64,000 nt of DNA from Callorhinus ursinus (GCF_003265705.1 NW_020312817.1:48229825-48293824); one strand, 5' to 3'; positions 31,561 through 44,100 are shown, counted from the stretch's first letter. The notes: generated by a model not told the origin, from the letters alone. Made by a program: numbers and translations.

Positions 31561-32890
31561 CAACACAAATTACTTCAAATATTTAATGAACAAACTAAAG
31601 AGGATAATTGTTGGACTAATACTTTGAATATTTTGGCAAATGTATAGTGTGTGCAACAAATAGTGTTGGAAAAACTAGATATCCACATGCAATAAAAACC
31701 ATGAAATTGCACCCCTCTCCTAAACAAAAATCAACCCCAAATAGATAAAAGACTGAAACACAAAACCTGAAATTGTAAAACTCCTAGAAGAAAACATAGA
31801 GGAAAATCTTCTTGACATTGGTCATGGCAATGACTTCTTGGATATGACACCAAAAGTACAAGCAACAAAAGCAAAAATAGACAAATAGGACTACATCAAA
31901 CTGAAAAGCTCAACACAGCAAAATAAATAAGCCAAAGAATGAAAAAGCAACCTACAGAACAGAAGGAAGTGTTTGTAAACCATATATCTGATAAGGTATT
32001 AATTTCCAAAAAAATATACAGAACTCCTTCAATTCAATGGCAAATAATAATAATAATAAGTAACCCAATTAAAAAATGAGCAAAGGACTTGAACAGATAT
32101 TTCTCCAAAGAAGACATACAAATGGTCAGCAGGCATATGAAAAGATACCCAACATCATGAATTATCCAGAAAATGCAAATCAAAACTACAATGAGATATC
32201 ACCTCATACCTATTAGGATAAATATTAATGTAAAAAAAAATAAGTAAGTGTTGATAAGTTTGTAGAGAAATGGAAATCCTTGCACAGTGAGAATATAAAA
32301 TGGCTCAGCAGCTATGGAAAACCAATAGAGTGCCACATGATCTGGCCATCCCGTTTTGGTGCATACATCCAAAAGAATTGAAATAAGGGTCTCAAAGAGA
32401 TAACCTGGACTCTGATGTTCATGATAGCACTATTCACAATAGCCAAGATAAAGAAACAACCCAAGAGTCCACGAACAGATGCATGGATAAAGCCAATGAG
32501 GTATACACATACAATGGAATATAATCCAACCTTAAAAAAGAAGGAAATCTTGCCATTTGTGACAACATGGATAAACCTGGAGGACATTCTGCTAAGTGAA
32601 ATAAGCCAAGACAGAAGGATGACTACTATATGATTCTATTTATATGAGTTATCTAAAATAGTCAAACTCATAGAAGCATAATACAATAGTGATTTTCAGG
32701 GATTTGGTGGTTGGAGAAATGAGGATTTATTATTCAATGTGTATAAAGTTGCAGTTATACTAGATGAATAATTTCTAGAGATGGGCTGTACAACATAATG
32801 CCTACAGTTAATAATATGGTAATGTGCACATTGAAATTTGTTAAAAGGGTAGATCTCATGTTAAGTGTTCTTACCAAACACAAAAAAAAG
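31561..32890 (+). mobile_element. Old L1M, ORF2 3' half and UTR
   Basis: The clearest old L1 here. Successive ORF2 blocks: TAGATAAAAGACTGAAACAC, AACTCCTAGAAGAAAACATA, ATGACACCAAAAGTACAAGC, ATGGTCAGCAGGCATATGAA, ATGAGATATCACCTCATACC, CAATAGCCAAGATAAAGAAA, AATGAGGTATACACATACAA. Then the 3' UTR with GTTAAAAGGGTAGATCTCAT. ORF2 is broken by many stops. The ORF2 C-terminal end would have been the non-catalytic part of the endonuclease/reverse transcriptase. Confidence 0.85.
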
Positions 32891-33070
32891 AAAAAAAAAA
32901 CAAAGGGACATGAGAACACTCTGAGAGATATTGGATATGTCTATTACTTTGATTCTGGTGCTGGTATCATGGATGTTCGCATATGTCCAAACTTATCAGA
33001 TTATACATATTAAATATGTGCAATTCTTTGTATATCAACTATACCTCAAGAAAGCTGGTTTTTTTTTTAA
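32891..33070 (+). mobile_element. L1M 3' end, second copy
   Basis: Following the A-rich end of the previous L1M, a second 3' UTR reads GATATGTCTATTACTTTGAT, GTTCGCATATGTCCAAACTT, ATTAAATATGTGCAATTCTT and ATCAACTATACCTCAAGAAA. It is 180 bases long and was probably added behind the first copy's tail. Confidence 0.65.
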
Positions 33071-34544
33071 TTTTGGTAAATTCTGGTTTATATTATAACT
33101 TTAATATAAAGGGAGTTAAATTTTTACAGTTTAAAAAAATCAATCTCCCTCATTTCATCTCTGTCTCTCCCTCTAACTCCCCCTTCCTCCCTCTCTCTCT
33201 TTAGTTTTCTGTGTATGTGTGTGTGTGTGTGTGCATGCACGCGCATGACTGTGTGTTTATAGGTGTTTACTGATCATCTTGGTCATTTTCACCACTTAAA
33301 CTTGTTTTCATATGCTTCTGAGAGATTTCAATTACCTTACTATTTAATTTATTGCCAGTCAAAAGCTGAGATTTCAAACAGGATGCTTTGAGATTTTTGA
33401 CATATTTCAGCATTTTTATATGGTTTCCTTATCTACTTACTAGGCAGCTCAACTGAATATACTTTGTCTAGAAGCAGAATTCATCTAAGTAAAGTTGGCA
33501 TAGAAATGAAGTAAAAACTAATAGTGCCTACTCTGGTCTTTTCTAGAAATTTTTCTCAGACCATAATAAGCAACCTCTAAATACCACTTTGACTACACAT
33601 ATTTTATTAATGAAATTGTATTGGCAGGTGCTTATGGCGAGTCTGCTTTTTCCCTTCCCATAAAGAAACACAGTTCCAAAACCACATATTCCCTTCCTGA
33701 CTCTGAGGGCCCTCGGGCACTGGTTAACAGAGCTGAGTTTATCCTTTATGTTGAGATGAATAATGCATGGCAGTAAAACACCAGTCAGCCAGCACTACTA
33801 TTGAAAGCAGATGACTGATCAGATTTGACTGATGGGAGCCCTGTGTACATAGTACATGTGGAGAGATTCCTTGTCAGAGTAGTTCCATTGGCCCCGGCAC
33901 TGGGTTCTTACTGCTTCTAAAACACAAGTGTGAAGTGCTTTTGATGTTACTTTGCCTTCCGTGTCCCTCTGCAGAATTGCAGCCTCTATCACTCATTTGC
34001 AAAGAACAGCCAAAAAGTTGACGGGGCTCATTCATATCCGTTTTTTTTTAGCATTAGAGAAGTTTGAATAAGCAGAATAATACAAAGTAATCAAGAGTAT
34101 CCTCTTACCCATAAAAATTAATTATTTCTGCCAATTGTGTAACTTCTTGAAATCAAGCTTATTTCATACTTCCTACTCACTCTGTTTTGTTTTCCTTTTT
34201 TTTTTACTCTTTTTTTATTCTGTTTTCTCTAACTGAAACCCACACTGCATTCTCACCTTCCAAAACAATACATGTCTATCTATTGATTTTCTCCTCCAAA
34301 TGATACATTTAAAAATATTTCAAATCCTACAGAAAAAAATGTCTATTTTGACCATCCTCCAGATAGGCTCAGATTCTTTCATATTCAAGAATATTCTCAT
34401 TAACATCCAATGTCATCTTATTTCCATTCCCTTCCATTTTTGAAGAATATACACCCTAAAAAAGCATATTTTTGTCAGCATTCTCTCCATATAAACCTCA
34501 ATATGGAAGACATTCTTTAATTAAAATAATGGTAGGAGGTACTT
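33071..34544. other. Mostly unique segment
   Basis: Holds a (TG)n tract (33210-33256) after a CT-rich run, otherwise no recognised repeat. 33560-34040 retains occasional CpGs and has a strong splice-acceptor-like tract ending CCCTCTGCAG at 33974, but no reading frame follows it. A lncRNA exon is conceivable but unsupported. Confidence 0.35.
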
Positions 34545-34800
34545 GTTAAAAAAAATTTATATGTGCCATATACATTATGCTAAGCATTTCTAATGTTTCA
34601 TTTTAGTAAGTTTTCAAAATAATTTCTTTAAATAGACACTAGTATTATCCTCAAGGTACTGATCAGAAAACTGAGTTTTATGCAAGTAAGCAATTTGTGT
34701 AGAATCACATAATGAGGCAGAGGCAGAACCAGGATCCAGATACAGGAATGTCTAACTCCAAAACTCACTTTTCTAAGTGCCATTCATGATTGCCTCCTAA
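34545..34800 (-). mobile_element. MIR, reverse strand
   Basis: CATTATGCTAAGCATTTCTA, TACTGATCAGAAAACTGAGT, GTAGAATCACATAATGAGGC and CAGAACCAGGATCCAGATAC follow reverse MIR. Confidence 0.65.
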
Positions 34801-34824
34801 CAACTCAACTGGGGCAGAAAACAG

Positions 34825-35527
34825 AGTGTGAACCTATTGGCTTGCCTCTAACATAATATGGCAAAAGTGAGAGGATACCACCTCGAAGATTAGATTGTAA
34901 AGATTGTGACTTCTAGGGGCGCCTGGGTGGCTCAGTCATTAAGTGACTGCCTTCGGCTCAGCTCATGATCTCAGGGTCCTGGGATCGAGCCCCGCATCGG
35001 GCTCCCTGCTCAGCGGGAAGCCTGCTTCTCCTTTTCCCTCTCCCCCTGCTTGTGTTCCCTCTCTCGCTGTGTCTCTCTCTGTCAAATAAATAAATAAAAT
35101 CATAAAAAAAAAAAGATTGTGGCTTCTATGTCATATGTTCTTTCTTCCTCTCTCACATGCTTGCTCTTATGAAGTCAGCTGCCATATTGTGATGTCCTAG
35201 GAAGTGGTCCCTCTGGCAAGGAACTAAAGGAGGCCTCCAGCAAATAGCCAGTCAGGAATTGAGGCCCTCAGCTCAAAATTTCATGAAGAACTAAATTCTA
35301 CCAACAATCACAGGAATAACTTGGAGTGACTCCTCCCCAGTTTGAGCCGTCAGATGAGACCACAGCTCTAGCTCACAGCTTCACTGCAACCTTACAACAG
35401 ACCTTGACCCAGAGTCACCCAGCTAAGAACCCACTCGGATTCCTAACCCACAAAAACTGAGACAATACATCTTTTTGTTTTAAGTCACAAAATTTTGAGG
35501 AATTTGTTACACAGAAATAGATACACC
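34825..35527 (-). mobile_element. MLT1-type LTR, reverse strand, split by a CAN-SINE
   Basis: Left of the SINE: CTATTGGCTTGCCTC and ATGGCAAAAGTGAGAGGATA. Right of it: GAAGTCAGCTGCCATATTGT, CTGGCAAGGAACTAAAGGAG, GACCTTGACCCAGAGTCACC, GATTCCTAACCCACAAAAAC and GTTTTAAGTCACAAAATTTT. About 505 bases of LTR remain once the SINE is removed. It is a solo LTR with no internal sequence. Confidence 0.75.
34916..35113 (+). mobile_element. CAN-SINE inside an MLT1 LTR
   Basis: Near-consensus: GGGGCGCCTGGGTGGCTCAG, CCTGGGATCGAGCCCCGCAT, GCTCAGCGGGAAGCCTGCTT and tail AAATAAATAAATAAAATCAT. Target copies AGATTGTGACTTCTA (34901-34915) and AGATTGTGGCTTCTA (35114-35128) differ at one base. Confidence 0.95.
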
Positions 35528-35544
35528 AAGTACTAGAGAAACAT

Positions 35545-36095
35545 GGGGAAATAAAAGTCTCCCTTCATTGCCTGTGGAAATGTAAACTGGTAGAGTTGTT
35601 CTGGAGGATGATGTTTCAATATTTAATAAATATATGAATCACATTATATGATTCACTGATTCCATTCCTAGCATATTCCCTGAAAAACTGTCACAGACAT
35701 TCCAAAAAGGCCATATGTAGGGATATTACAGAGTGTTGTTTGTTGTAGCAAGGAACTGAGAGCATCCTAGATGCCCATTATTTGCGGAAAGAATAAGTAA
35801 AATGTGACGGATGCACACTATATAAGACTATACCATAGATCTAAGCAATGATACAGCAAAAGAGACAGAATATTGATTGAAAATGGTGAAAAAGGCATGA
35901 AATTATAATACTATATTTAGAGAAAATTAAAATATTTGCTAAATAACACAACGTATTTTTCAAGGATGCATAAATATCCTAGTACATGTATCAAACACAT
36001 TAAACTAAGTGTCTTTGTATAGGGATGGAGTGTGTTAAATACAGAAGATAACAGAAAAACATTGAAAGGACAAATTGTAACATGTGCTATTAAAT
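35545..36095 (+). mobile_element. Old L1M, ORF2 end and 3' UTR
   Basis: GTGGAAATGTAAACTGGTAG, CTGATTCCATTCCTAGCATA, GTTGTAGCAAGGAACTGAGA, CCTAGATGCCCATTATTTGC and later ATGTGACGGATGCACACTAT follow L1 ORF2. All frames are closed by stops. Confidence 0.65.
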
Positions 36096-38286
36096 ATGGG
36101 ACATGACTAATTCAGCTCTGTTCCTAAAACATCAACAGACAAGCAAACACAAAAGGGTAGGTTGTCTCCTTTTCCTAAGTTCCCATTTAAAATTCATCTC
36201 AGGAGTCTTTTCCAGTATATCACATCCTTACTCCTTTTCCAGTAAATCATTGAAGAAATGGAGTTCATTCAAGGCACAGAGGTGCCTTCTCTTTAGAGAA
36301 ACAACTTCACCAGTAACTTTCTTTATTCTGAGGTTGCATTCGAAGGAAACGAAAAGTTTTCCCAATGTCAAAAGTACCAGATCTACATTAAGAAAGTTTT
36401 AGTGACTACTGAAAAAATTCAGGCAAAAGGTGTTAGGTGGGAATACATTGTGGTGAATTAGTGAAAAGTATTATAGGATTGTTCACTTTAAAGCATGTGG
36501 AAGAATGACAGGTTTATTAGGTGATACAACATATTCCCAGTTGGTCAGTCCAAATCAGTTAAGTATTTATTAAATAACTATCAATTTATACAGGTTTTTT
36601 TCCCTCACCTACACGAGGAAATACAACCAAAGTATATGATAAATATGATTCCCTCCCTATAGTAACTTATTTTAATTTTTATGTTGGAAAGCCAAGAGAC
36701 ATTGATATAAATACAGAGACAGTATAAAAGAACTAAATAGATAATGAATTGCAAAACACCATCAAATGTGAGGGAAAATTATTATCCCCATGCAAAAACA
36801 CTCCTCTGAAGATTAAAAAGAATTCACTAACAGTAAGATCAGTAATCCTATTTCATGGCTTGGCAATACTTTTCAGATGTGATAACTAAACCAAGAGGAG
36901 CAGGAAATATAAAAATCTCTGTATGACCAACTTACACCAGGACATTCTAACTTAATTCTCAGCTTTAACCATTAGACAGAACTTCTTTTATCAACTGTAC
37001 TTTCTCTAGAGCTTATTCTGTCAAAAGATAAAAAGTTCTTTAGCCAATGGGTGGTTTTGAATAGAGCAGAAGGAAATAATTCTATGCAATTGGATCAGAA
37101 AAGACTGTCATTGTGTTGGGTAATAATATCCTGTTGTGAGATTGGTCCTTTCAGGCAAAAGGTTTTAAAGAGTCATCATGTATATGTTTCTTATTATTTT
37201 CCTCCCCATCCACTAGCTTAAAGAGTAGGTTATTTCCGACAAACAGCAATTATCAAGTATTCTAACAGTCTTGGGGATCTCTTCTTAAAAACACAAAATA
37301 GAACAAATTAAAAGACAGAATGAGCAAGAAAAATGAGTAATATTTTGTAAAACCCTTAGAATAAACCATAACAGAGATCTAGTTCTGAGGGAAATAATTT
37401 AGAAAAAAACAAAATATGGTTTGCTTCTCATCTTGCATCATAGAACACAGGATAAATCTTGGAGAGATCTCTTGGCTAAAGGTAATAGATGATTTCTGGA
37501 TTGAAGCTTTGTTTTGTTTTTCCCTCCCTCTCTTCCATTTTCTCATCCTATTATATTGTTAAAATTGACAATAAGAAAAACTTTCAAACTTGTGTTAATA
37601 AGGCGAGCTGCTCCAGCCTTACCCGTGATAGAATTACGTGGACATGCTCAGAGTCTGGCAGCTGTAGCTAGGACAGCAAGAAAGACAAGATCAAGAAAGT
37701 CTAAGGAGCATTATATACATCTGAACAGACAGGCTTTTCAAGGGGAACAGAAATAAAATCTGAAGGGAATACCAGTTAGAATTGGATTAGCAAAGGTCCC
37801 AAGTATCTGACTTCTCTTAAACTTTAGTACATTGAGAAAATGAAATTAATTGTTTAATAAATCTGATTTAAACTATGTGGTTTCCTGTTCTAGCTATAAC
37901 ATTCTCCATTGCAGGGGACATTCTCCTCCTAAAAGAAAACACTTGAATTATATTCACTGTGAGCAGAACAGTACCAAATACCGTGGTTCCAATTAACTGT
38001 GGCATTGAAGCATGCTTGGCAATTTTTTTTGGACTAAGAAATATCATTCTTTGACCATAACCCATGCTAATGATAAAATTATTTCCATTTAAACACCATA
38101 TTTTTCACAACTCTACAGCTATAAATCAAAGAATGAGGATTGTACTCATCTATACACTGCTCATTTTTTTATGTAAATTTCCATTTTTCTAGAGTGGATT
38201 TATGTGCCGTGGAACCTTCAGTGATATAATAGAGTCATCAATTGAAAAACACTACCAGCCACGGCTTTTGCTTTGTGTATATGCAT

Positions 38287-38348
38287 TTGTGTGGGTCTGT
38301 GTGAGTGTGTGCATGCACATGTGTGTGCGTGTGTGTGTGTGTGTGTGT
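38287..38348. repeat. Imperfect (TG)n microsatellite
   Basis: TG/GTG with GCATGCACATG interruptions. Purine-pyrimidine alternation throughout, a Z-DNA candidate. Confidence 0.92.
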
Positions 38349-39320
38349 TTACATATGACTGAGACAATACTTTTTGATAAAGCCAACCATCCACATTGAG
38401 TGTCTATATTTCCCTCCAAAGAATATATTTGTTGCTGCTGTTTGGTCTTTCTATTTTGGAGAGAGCAAACCTGAAATTTACAAGAACATTCCCTGAGGTT
38501 GAGCACACAGAAACAATCTTGAACACCTACTTAATAATTTTCTCTTAAATAAACAGCTATGACTTTAGCTGTGATCTTTTCATTTCTATGGGGTTGCTAA
38601 TTACTATGGTAGATTATTAATTCTAAGTTGAATGTTTCAGGGTGTCATGGCCTGCTGGGGTAAAACAGGACGATCTAATGGGGGCATCCAGGTCATTAAA
38701 GGGTGTGTGCTGCCAACAACACGAACATGTAAATTAGTTCAGGAAATGACACTATGAATAAATGAGTCTGATAACTATATTGAGACTTATTTACATTTCC
38801 AGGGTACAAATGGGCTATGTACCAAAAGTTCTTAGGCAGGTTGGTGCTGGTTGAGAACTCAAAATGCATAGAAACAATGCAGTTAAATTGAGCTTAAAGT
38901 CTCAGACTCACCGGAAAAACCTATTTTACCAATAGTAGCTCAAAGACTATAGATTTGTATTTAAAAAAGAAAGACACTACAAATAAATAAGAAATAGGAC
39001 AGATATATGTATTTTTTTCTCAATCCATATTTTGGAATGGAAAACACTTTAGGTGATCTTGTAGTCACCATCAGTTTGGATATAAACTATTCTGGTCCTC
39101 AGCAGTAAGAGAGATGGAAGATGGAGTTCAGGGAACATGTCTGCCACATAGTAGAAACTGATACTATTAAAGAAGCCCTAAAGTAATGGTCCCCAGTACT
39201 TTATCTAGAAGCCTGTTGGAGCTTTGCTCCTCTCCCACTGACCCAGGAAAGAATCTCTGGCATGAAGCCCAACCCAACCCCTCTTCTTCTAGAATCTAGA
39301 GTGAGGAAAAAATTGAATGT

Positions 39321-39361
39321 GCTGTGTGTGTGTGTGTGTGTGTGTGCATGTGTGTGTGTGT
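39321..39361. repeat. (TG)n microsatellite
   Basis: Two (TG)n blocks split by a single CA. Confidence 0.94.
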
Positions 39362-41066
39362 TGAACCAGGGAGGATAAGGGGATAATCCATTACTCTGGC
39401 TTCAACCACATTTCTTTATTCCTAAAGTCAAGAAAATGATTTAAGAGCTACCAGTTGCTCTCTCTAAAGGAGTTCACATCTATTAATAAAAAAAGACTAA
39501 ACCTATGCCACAGAATTTACTTCCCCTACTCTACCTTGTTCCATAACTCTCCCTCCCCAAAACCTCACAGGAATGTCCTGGGACACAGAAGATGTAGTGA
39601 TGACCTATTTTTCCAACTCATCTTCCACACATCTCTGGGGGGAGACTGGACTATAAGCAAGGTTTCTGTTCCATCTGACACTTCGAATCTATGCTATCAA
39701 GGAATTCATGATGCAATTCTACAGATCAATGATACAGCAAGATCAATCCCAGGCTTCCCCCTGACTTTAAATTGGTCACAAATATTTAAGCTTTGTACAC
39801 TGCCCTAACTTCAACAACTGGTATGGAAATTGAGGACACCTTAAAAATTGAGGATTGTACTTAAAAGTATGTTCCACATTATCTTTTGTCTTCCAGCTTG
39901 ACTACTATTTTCTAAAGCCCTTTTCTTTTTAGGGATATGCTGATAATAATAGTTACTATAGTTGTTATAAATTATCAGATGAAAGAAAGGACTTAAAGCC
40001 ACCAGCTTATGATCCAGTCATTCTCTTTACTGGAGGGATGCCCCCAAGGTCAAGAAAAAAGATAAATAAAAGAAAAAAAAAGAAAAAAAGATATCTAATA
40101 TCCTTTTCCACTGGACCACTGGGTAATTAGACTAATAATACTTCCTAGGAGAAGGAGAAAGAGAAAGAGACCTTATCTAACAACACTCTCAACAGGATGT
40201 CTATGGTTAAAGGATCACTTATAAAAAATAAACCCATTTACTGACAATAAACACATCTATGAGTCCTGGCTCCCTTAAAGATATCACATTAACTATATAA
40301 TAGGAAGGGTATAAAATGGCAATGTTTCATAATTCACACAGTGCCTGCTATGTCAAAAACCCAGAAAACCTCTCATGGTGAGCCCATTATTCCAGCTAAA
40401 GAGAGTAGGATCCATGTGAGAAAGTACTTGGGGAGCCACCCTTGATGTCTCAGACCTCTCTTTGCTTTGTCTTCTTGATCTTCCATGGACTTAAAGTTAT
40501 TAACAAAGTTTCATACAGGGTCAGATTTCTGGTTCTGGTTCTTATGAGTCTGATCTGATGCTCTGATTCTGTGTGTTACCTTGTCAGGCTATAAACTTAG
40601 CTTGAAAAAATATAACTTCCTTAATTTTTTTTACTCAACATATAATTTGCACCCCCTTCTCACTGGTTTGGCAAGAAACTTTTGTCTTTGTCCTCAGTCT
40701 CTTCAGAGCCCCCTCTTCACTCCTTCTCTAGGATTAGATGATTTCCTGAGCTTACGCAATATCAAGGTGTTGGAGGAAGGAAGCAATAGATTAAAAAATT
40801 AGCATCACCTTGTGACATTCCTTGTTCTTTGCTGTATGGCCCCCTTGAGTCTGGTAGCCTTCTGCTGCTTCCATACTGTTCTTTACTCCCATATATCTAG
40901 ACTCGTGGTGCCATACTTCCCCTCAGAATCTTGCCATCTTTTTCTCTCAGACCCAAGCCCTCCCTCTTCTCATAACTTCCGTGTCTTCTCCAAACTCGGG
41001 AAGTGTTTTTCCAATCTAGAGATAATCCCTTTTTCCCTCTCTCTCTCTCTCTCTCAAAAGAGGAAC

Positions 41067-41513
41067 TGTATTAGTTCTCTATACTGCTGTGACAAATTAC
41101 TGCAAACATAGTGGTTTGAAACAACATTAATTCACTTCACAGTTCTGTAGGTCAGAAGTCCCAACACAGGCTAAAACCAAAGTTCAGCAAGTTTGTGTTC
41201 CCTTGAAGAAACTCTAGGGGAAAATACATTTACTTATTTTTTCCAGAGTCTAGAAGCCACCCATATTCCTTGGCTTGTGGCCCCTTCCTCCATCTTCAAG
41301 GCCAACAACATCTCTCTAGGAATACGGTGAGGAAAGTTGCTCCATTAAAAAGGACCCCTGTGATTACATTAGCTCACCCAGATAATCCAGGATAGTCTTC
41401 CCATTTCAAGATCCTTAACTACAAAGTCCTCATGCTATGTAAAGTAACATATTGACAGGTTCCAGGAATTAGGATGTGGACATCTTTGGAGGGCCAATAT
41501 TCAACCGACCAGC
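41067..41513 (+). mobile_element. MLT1 (ERVL-MaLR) solo LTR, forward
   Basis: It begins TGTATTAGTTCTCTATACTG, with GCTGTGACAAATTACTGCAA, CACAGTTCTGTAGGTCAGAA and later TAACTACAAAGTCCTCATGC. It ends CAATATTCAACCGACCAGCA. Length is about 447 bases, near full LTR length. The order and forward orientation are unambiguous. Confidence 0.82.
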
Positions 41514-41589
41514 AGAACCTAGCAAGATATCCTTAACAGGCTTAAATGTTTGTAAAATAAATTCAGGAAGGTATTAACCTGAAACAGAG

Positions 41590-42030
41590 CTAAGAGAAAT
41601 TTTATTTAAGTAAAAATGAGTTTATTAGGAAAAGCAGAGGAATGGCAAGGTGGGACAAGCAAGCTATGGTGAATCATAGGCAGGTCCAAAGAGACAAATG
41701 AAAGGTTAGCTTTTTTTAGGTTTTAAGGAAATTGGGGAGGGTTGCTTTGAACAAAAGTTTACTAGGGAAGAAGAGTTTGAGTTGTAATGGTTTCTCATTA
41801 GCTGCAAGCAGTGGTTAGCGCACTGTTGCCAGGCTAGGGAGGGGTCTTCCTTCCTTCCATTAAAGGCAGAAGATAAAATTCTTGTGTGAAAAATGTCCTC
41901 CCTTGTCGAAATAATTCTTATGTTCCTTCTTCCTGCTGGTTTTGCAGGCTGCAAGGAGTGGTTCTGCATGAGAGTGCCCCTTCAGGGCTGCCCGACTCCA
42001 TTTTACATGAGGTTTCCTTTCTTTTCACAA
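41590..42030 (-). mobile_element. Possible LTR, reverse strand
   Basis: On the reverse strand a polyadenylation-like AATAAA (complement at 41630-41635) is followed by a T-rich, R/U5-like stretch and then unique sequence. The 5' end is not defined and no target duplication was found. It is offered only because the layout resembles the better-supported LTR at 51905. Confidence 0.25.
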
Positions 42031-42084
42031 AGGCTAACAGGTTCATGTCCATATTCTAAAATACTCTTTGGATATGGGAAGTTA

Positions 42085-42290
42085 AAATAATTGCATTGGA
42101 ATGTGCCATAATTTATTTAGTGATATGCTCTTGTTAGACTTTCAGGAAATTTCCCATTTTTCATCATAAATCATGGAATAATATACCTTCTTACATGTGA
42201 ATCCTTCTGTGCATTTTTAAATCATTGGCTTAGAGTAAGTCCTAGAAGTAAAATTACTGAATTATTGATCACATTTTTAAGACTTACGGC
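42085..42290 (-). mobile_element. Old L1M fragment, reverse strand
   Basis: TTCCCATTTTTCATCATAAA, TCTGTGCATTTTTAAATCAT and GTAAGTCCTAGAAGTAAAAT are reverse L1M 3' wording, very decayed. A second scrap with AATATCCAGAAGTAGCACTG lies at 42695-42800. Confidence 0.45.
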
Positions 42291-42813
42291 ATGATTTGTA
42301 GTTCTCTCCCACGCACTGAAGGAATCTGAAGGTCCTTGAAGACCAGGAATGCTGGAGTGGATGGGACCTATTCCTGGAGGTGAATCACTTGGGAAAAGTT
42401 GGCACTGGGCCTTGGAGGAAATTGTTTCCTTTTCCTTGATAAAAATATCCTTCCCCTTGTCACTGCTTACATTTTCTGGAAATGGCTTTTACAGTTGCTT
42501 ATATAATGTCTACTTCTAATTTTTAAATGCAAATTTTAAAATCACTCATGACCTCACCAACCACTATTTAAATTTTAATATGTATTCTTCTACATACTGT
42601 GTATACTGTGTGTGTATATACATACATATGCATATATATGATGTAAAATATATTATAGTATTTTGTACATGTAAGATCAATTTTTCACAAATAAAATGTT
42701 TCAAAACAGCTTTATAGTTATATCATTGCATATAAAAGTAATTATTTTCTTAAGACAAATATCCAGAAGTAGCACTGCTAGAATATGTATATTTTAAGAA
42801 AATAGTTATTACC

Positions 42814-42954
42814 GGGGGCACTTGGGTGTCTCAGTCAGTTAAGCGTTGACTGGTGATTTCAGCTCAGGTCGTGATCTCATGGATCACGGTGGTGGAATCA
42901 TGAGCCAAAAGCAAGAGTCAGACGCTCAACAGACTGCACCAACCAGGCGCCCCT
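42814..42954. mobile_element. Two CAN-SINE heads joined as an inverted pair
   Basis: 42814-42884 is a forward SINE head (GGGGGCACTTGGGTGTCTCA, then GATTTCAGCTCAGGTCGTGA). 42885-42954 is the complement of a SINE head (CAAGAGTCAGACGCTCAACA, ending CCAACCAGGCGCCCC). Both lack the 3' part and A-tail, and they meet near the same SINE position. The result is a palindrome-like structure with two roughly 70-base arms. No flanking target duplication was found. The arms differ in sequence, so it is not a fresh perfect hairpin. Confidence 0.8.
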
Positions 42955-42959
42955 TCATT

Positions 42960-43854
42960 TGTCTTTTAAATGTATTGCTAGTAATTTTTACTAGCAGAGT
43001 GATTGTAAATTTTATGGACAAATTTAATAACTTTTAATTTACTGTTTCCACTTTTGTACTAGTGTTCTGGGAATCCAAGCAAGATATCTTTAAGTTACAC
43101 TAAGCTTTTCTGGAAGCCTCAGATCCCCTGTATACCACAGCCCCTCTCTAGATCCCTAAACCCCTGTTGACCATTCTCAGTAAAATATGACTAACTACAT
43201 AATTTGTGGCACTCAGTGCAAAATAAAATGGAACAAAGTCCCTTGTTAAAAAATTATTAAGAATTTCCAGATAATGAAAGCAGAGCATTAAGCCAAGCAT
43301 GGAGCCCTTCTAAGCCTGGGGCCCTTCTAAGCGTGGGACCACATGTGACTACATATGTCACATACCCGTGGAGTAGGGCCAGCTTAGAGATATTTGACCC
43401 AAAGCCCAAAGATCTAGACTGGCTCGTCCCTATAAAGGCTGGTGTGAATGCTCTACTCAATAAGATGCCCTATACTGAGTAACAATTGGTAGAATCGTTC
43501 AGTTTCACAGTTTTGGAGAATTTAAACTTGGAAGAGTGGGAGACAAAAAAAGAGAAGGAGACAGAGAGCTGGAGAAACTACACCTTTCTCAAATGTTTAG
43601 CTACTTGACATATCCACCATCACTACAAAACCCTCTTTCCCTCTTCCCTCTGACCTTTACCAGACACTAACTTCTTGTGTATAGAGTATATTTAGTTGTT
43701 TCCCTGGGTGTTAAATTCTAACTAGTTTAAAAAGAGTTCTGCACTAATTTAGTTACTTTTGTGATCTTTTGGCATCATCACTTTTCACTGACACAGCCTA
43801 AATTTTTGGACTGAGACAGTAAGTGCATGGTAATACATTACTGGGAAGGACAAC
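42960..43854. other. Unassigned segment
   Basis: No repeat or gene recognised, apart from AT-rich, possibly L1-derived text to about 43060. Confidence 0.4.
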
Positions 43855-44100
43855 GAGAAGGAGCAAAAGTCAAGGGTTCTATTTCAGCCAATGTTACATT
43901 TGAGATTTTCACTGGACATTCAAGCAGAGATGTCAAGTACTCCGTAGGCCAGGGGGAGGTAAGAGAGAGGAGATAATAGATTTGGGGATCATTGACATAA
44001 AAACAGTATTTACACCAGGGACTGGATCGACCTGCCTGAGAATAGTGAGGAGAGAGCTCATAGAAGGGACCAGGAATGATGCCTGGCCACTCAGGATTAA
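43855..44100 (-). mobile_element. L2 LINE, reverse strand
   Basis: TTACATTTGAGATTTTCACT, ATTCAAGCAGAGATGTCAAG and AGATTTGGGGATCATTGACA follow reverse L2, from further inside the element than the other copies here. Confidence 0.65.

Larger units (their letters stand above)
36096..41066. other. About 5 kb with few recognisable repeats
   Basis: Two (TG)n tracts (38287-38348 and 39321-39361) and A-rich runs near 40060-40090 are present. No SINE, L2 or LTR was identified. Frames at 36103 (99 codons, Ser/Lys-rich) and 39455 (117 codons) have no recognised domains. Such repeat-poor stretches are where conserved non-coding DNA is commonly kept, but alignment would be needed. Confidence 0.35.

Noticed and set aside
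32415..32633. 72-codon frame reading like L1 ORF2 end
   Set aside because: It is the decayed L1M ORF2 itself, not a separate gene.
39455..39808. 117-codon forward frame, considered as a possible retroviral remnant
   Set aside because: No recognisable retroviral or other domain and no LTR pair placed around it.
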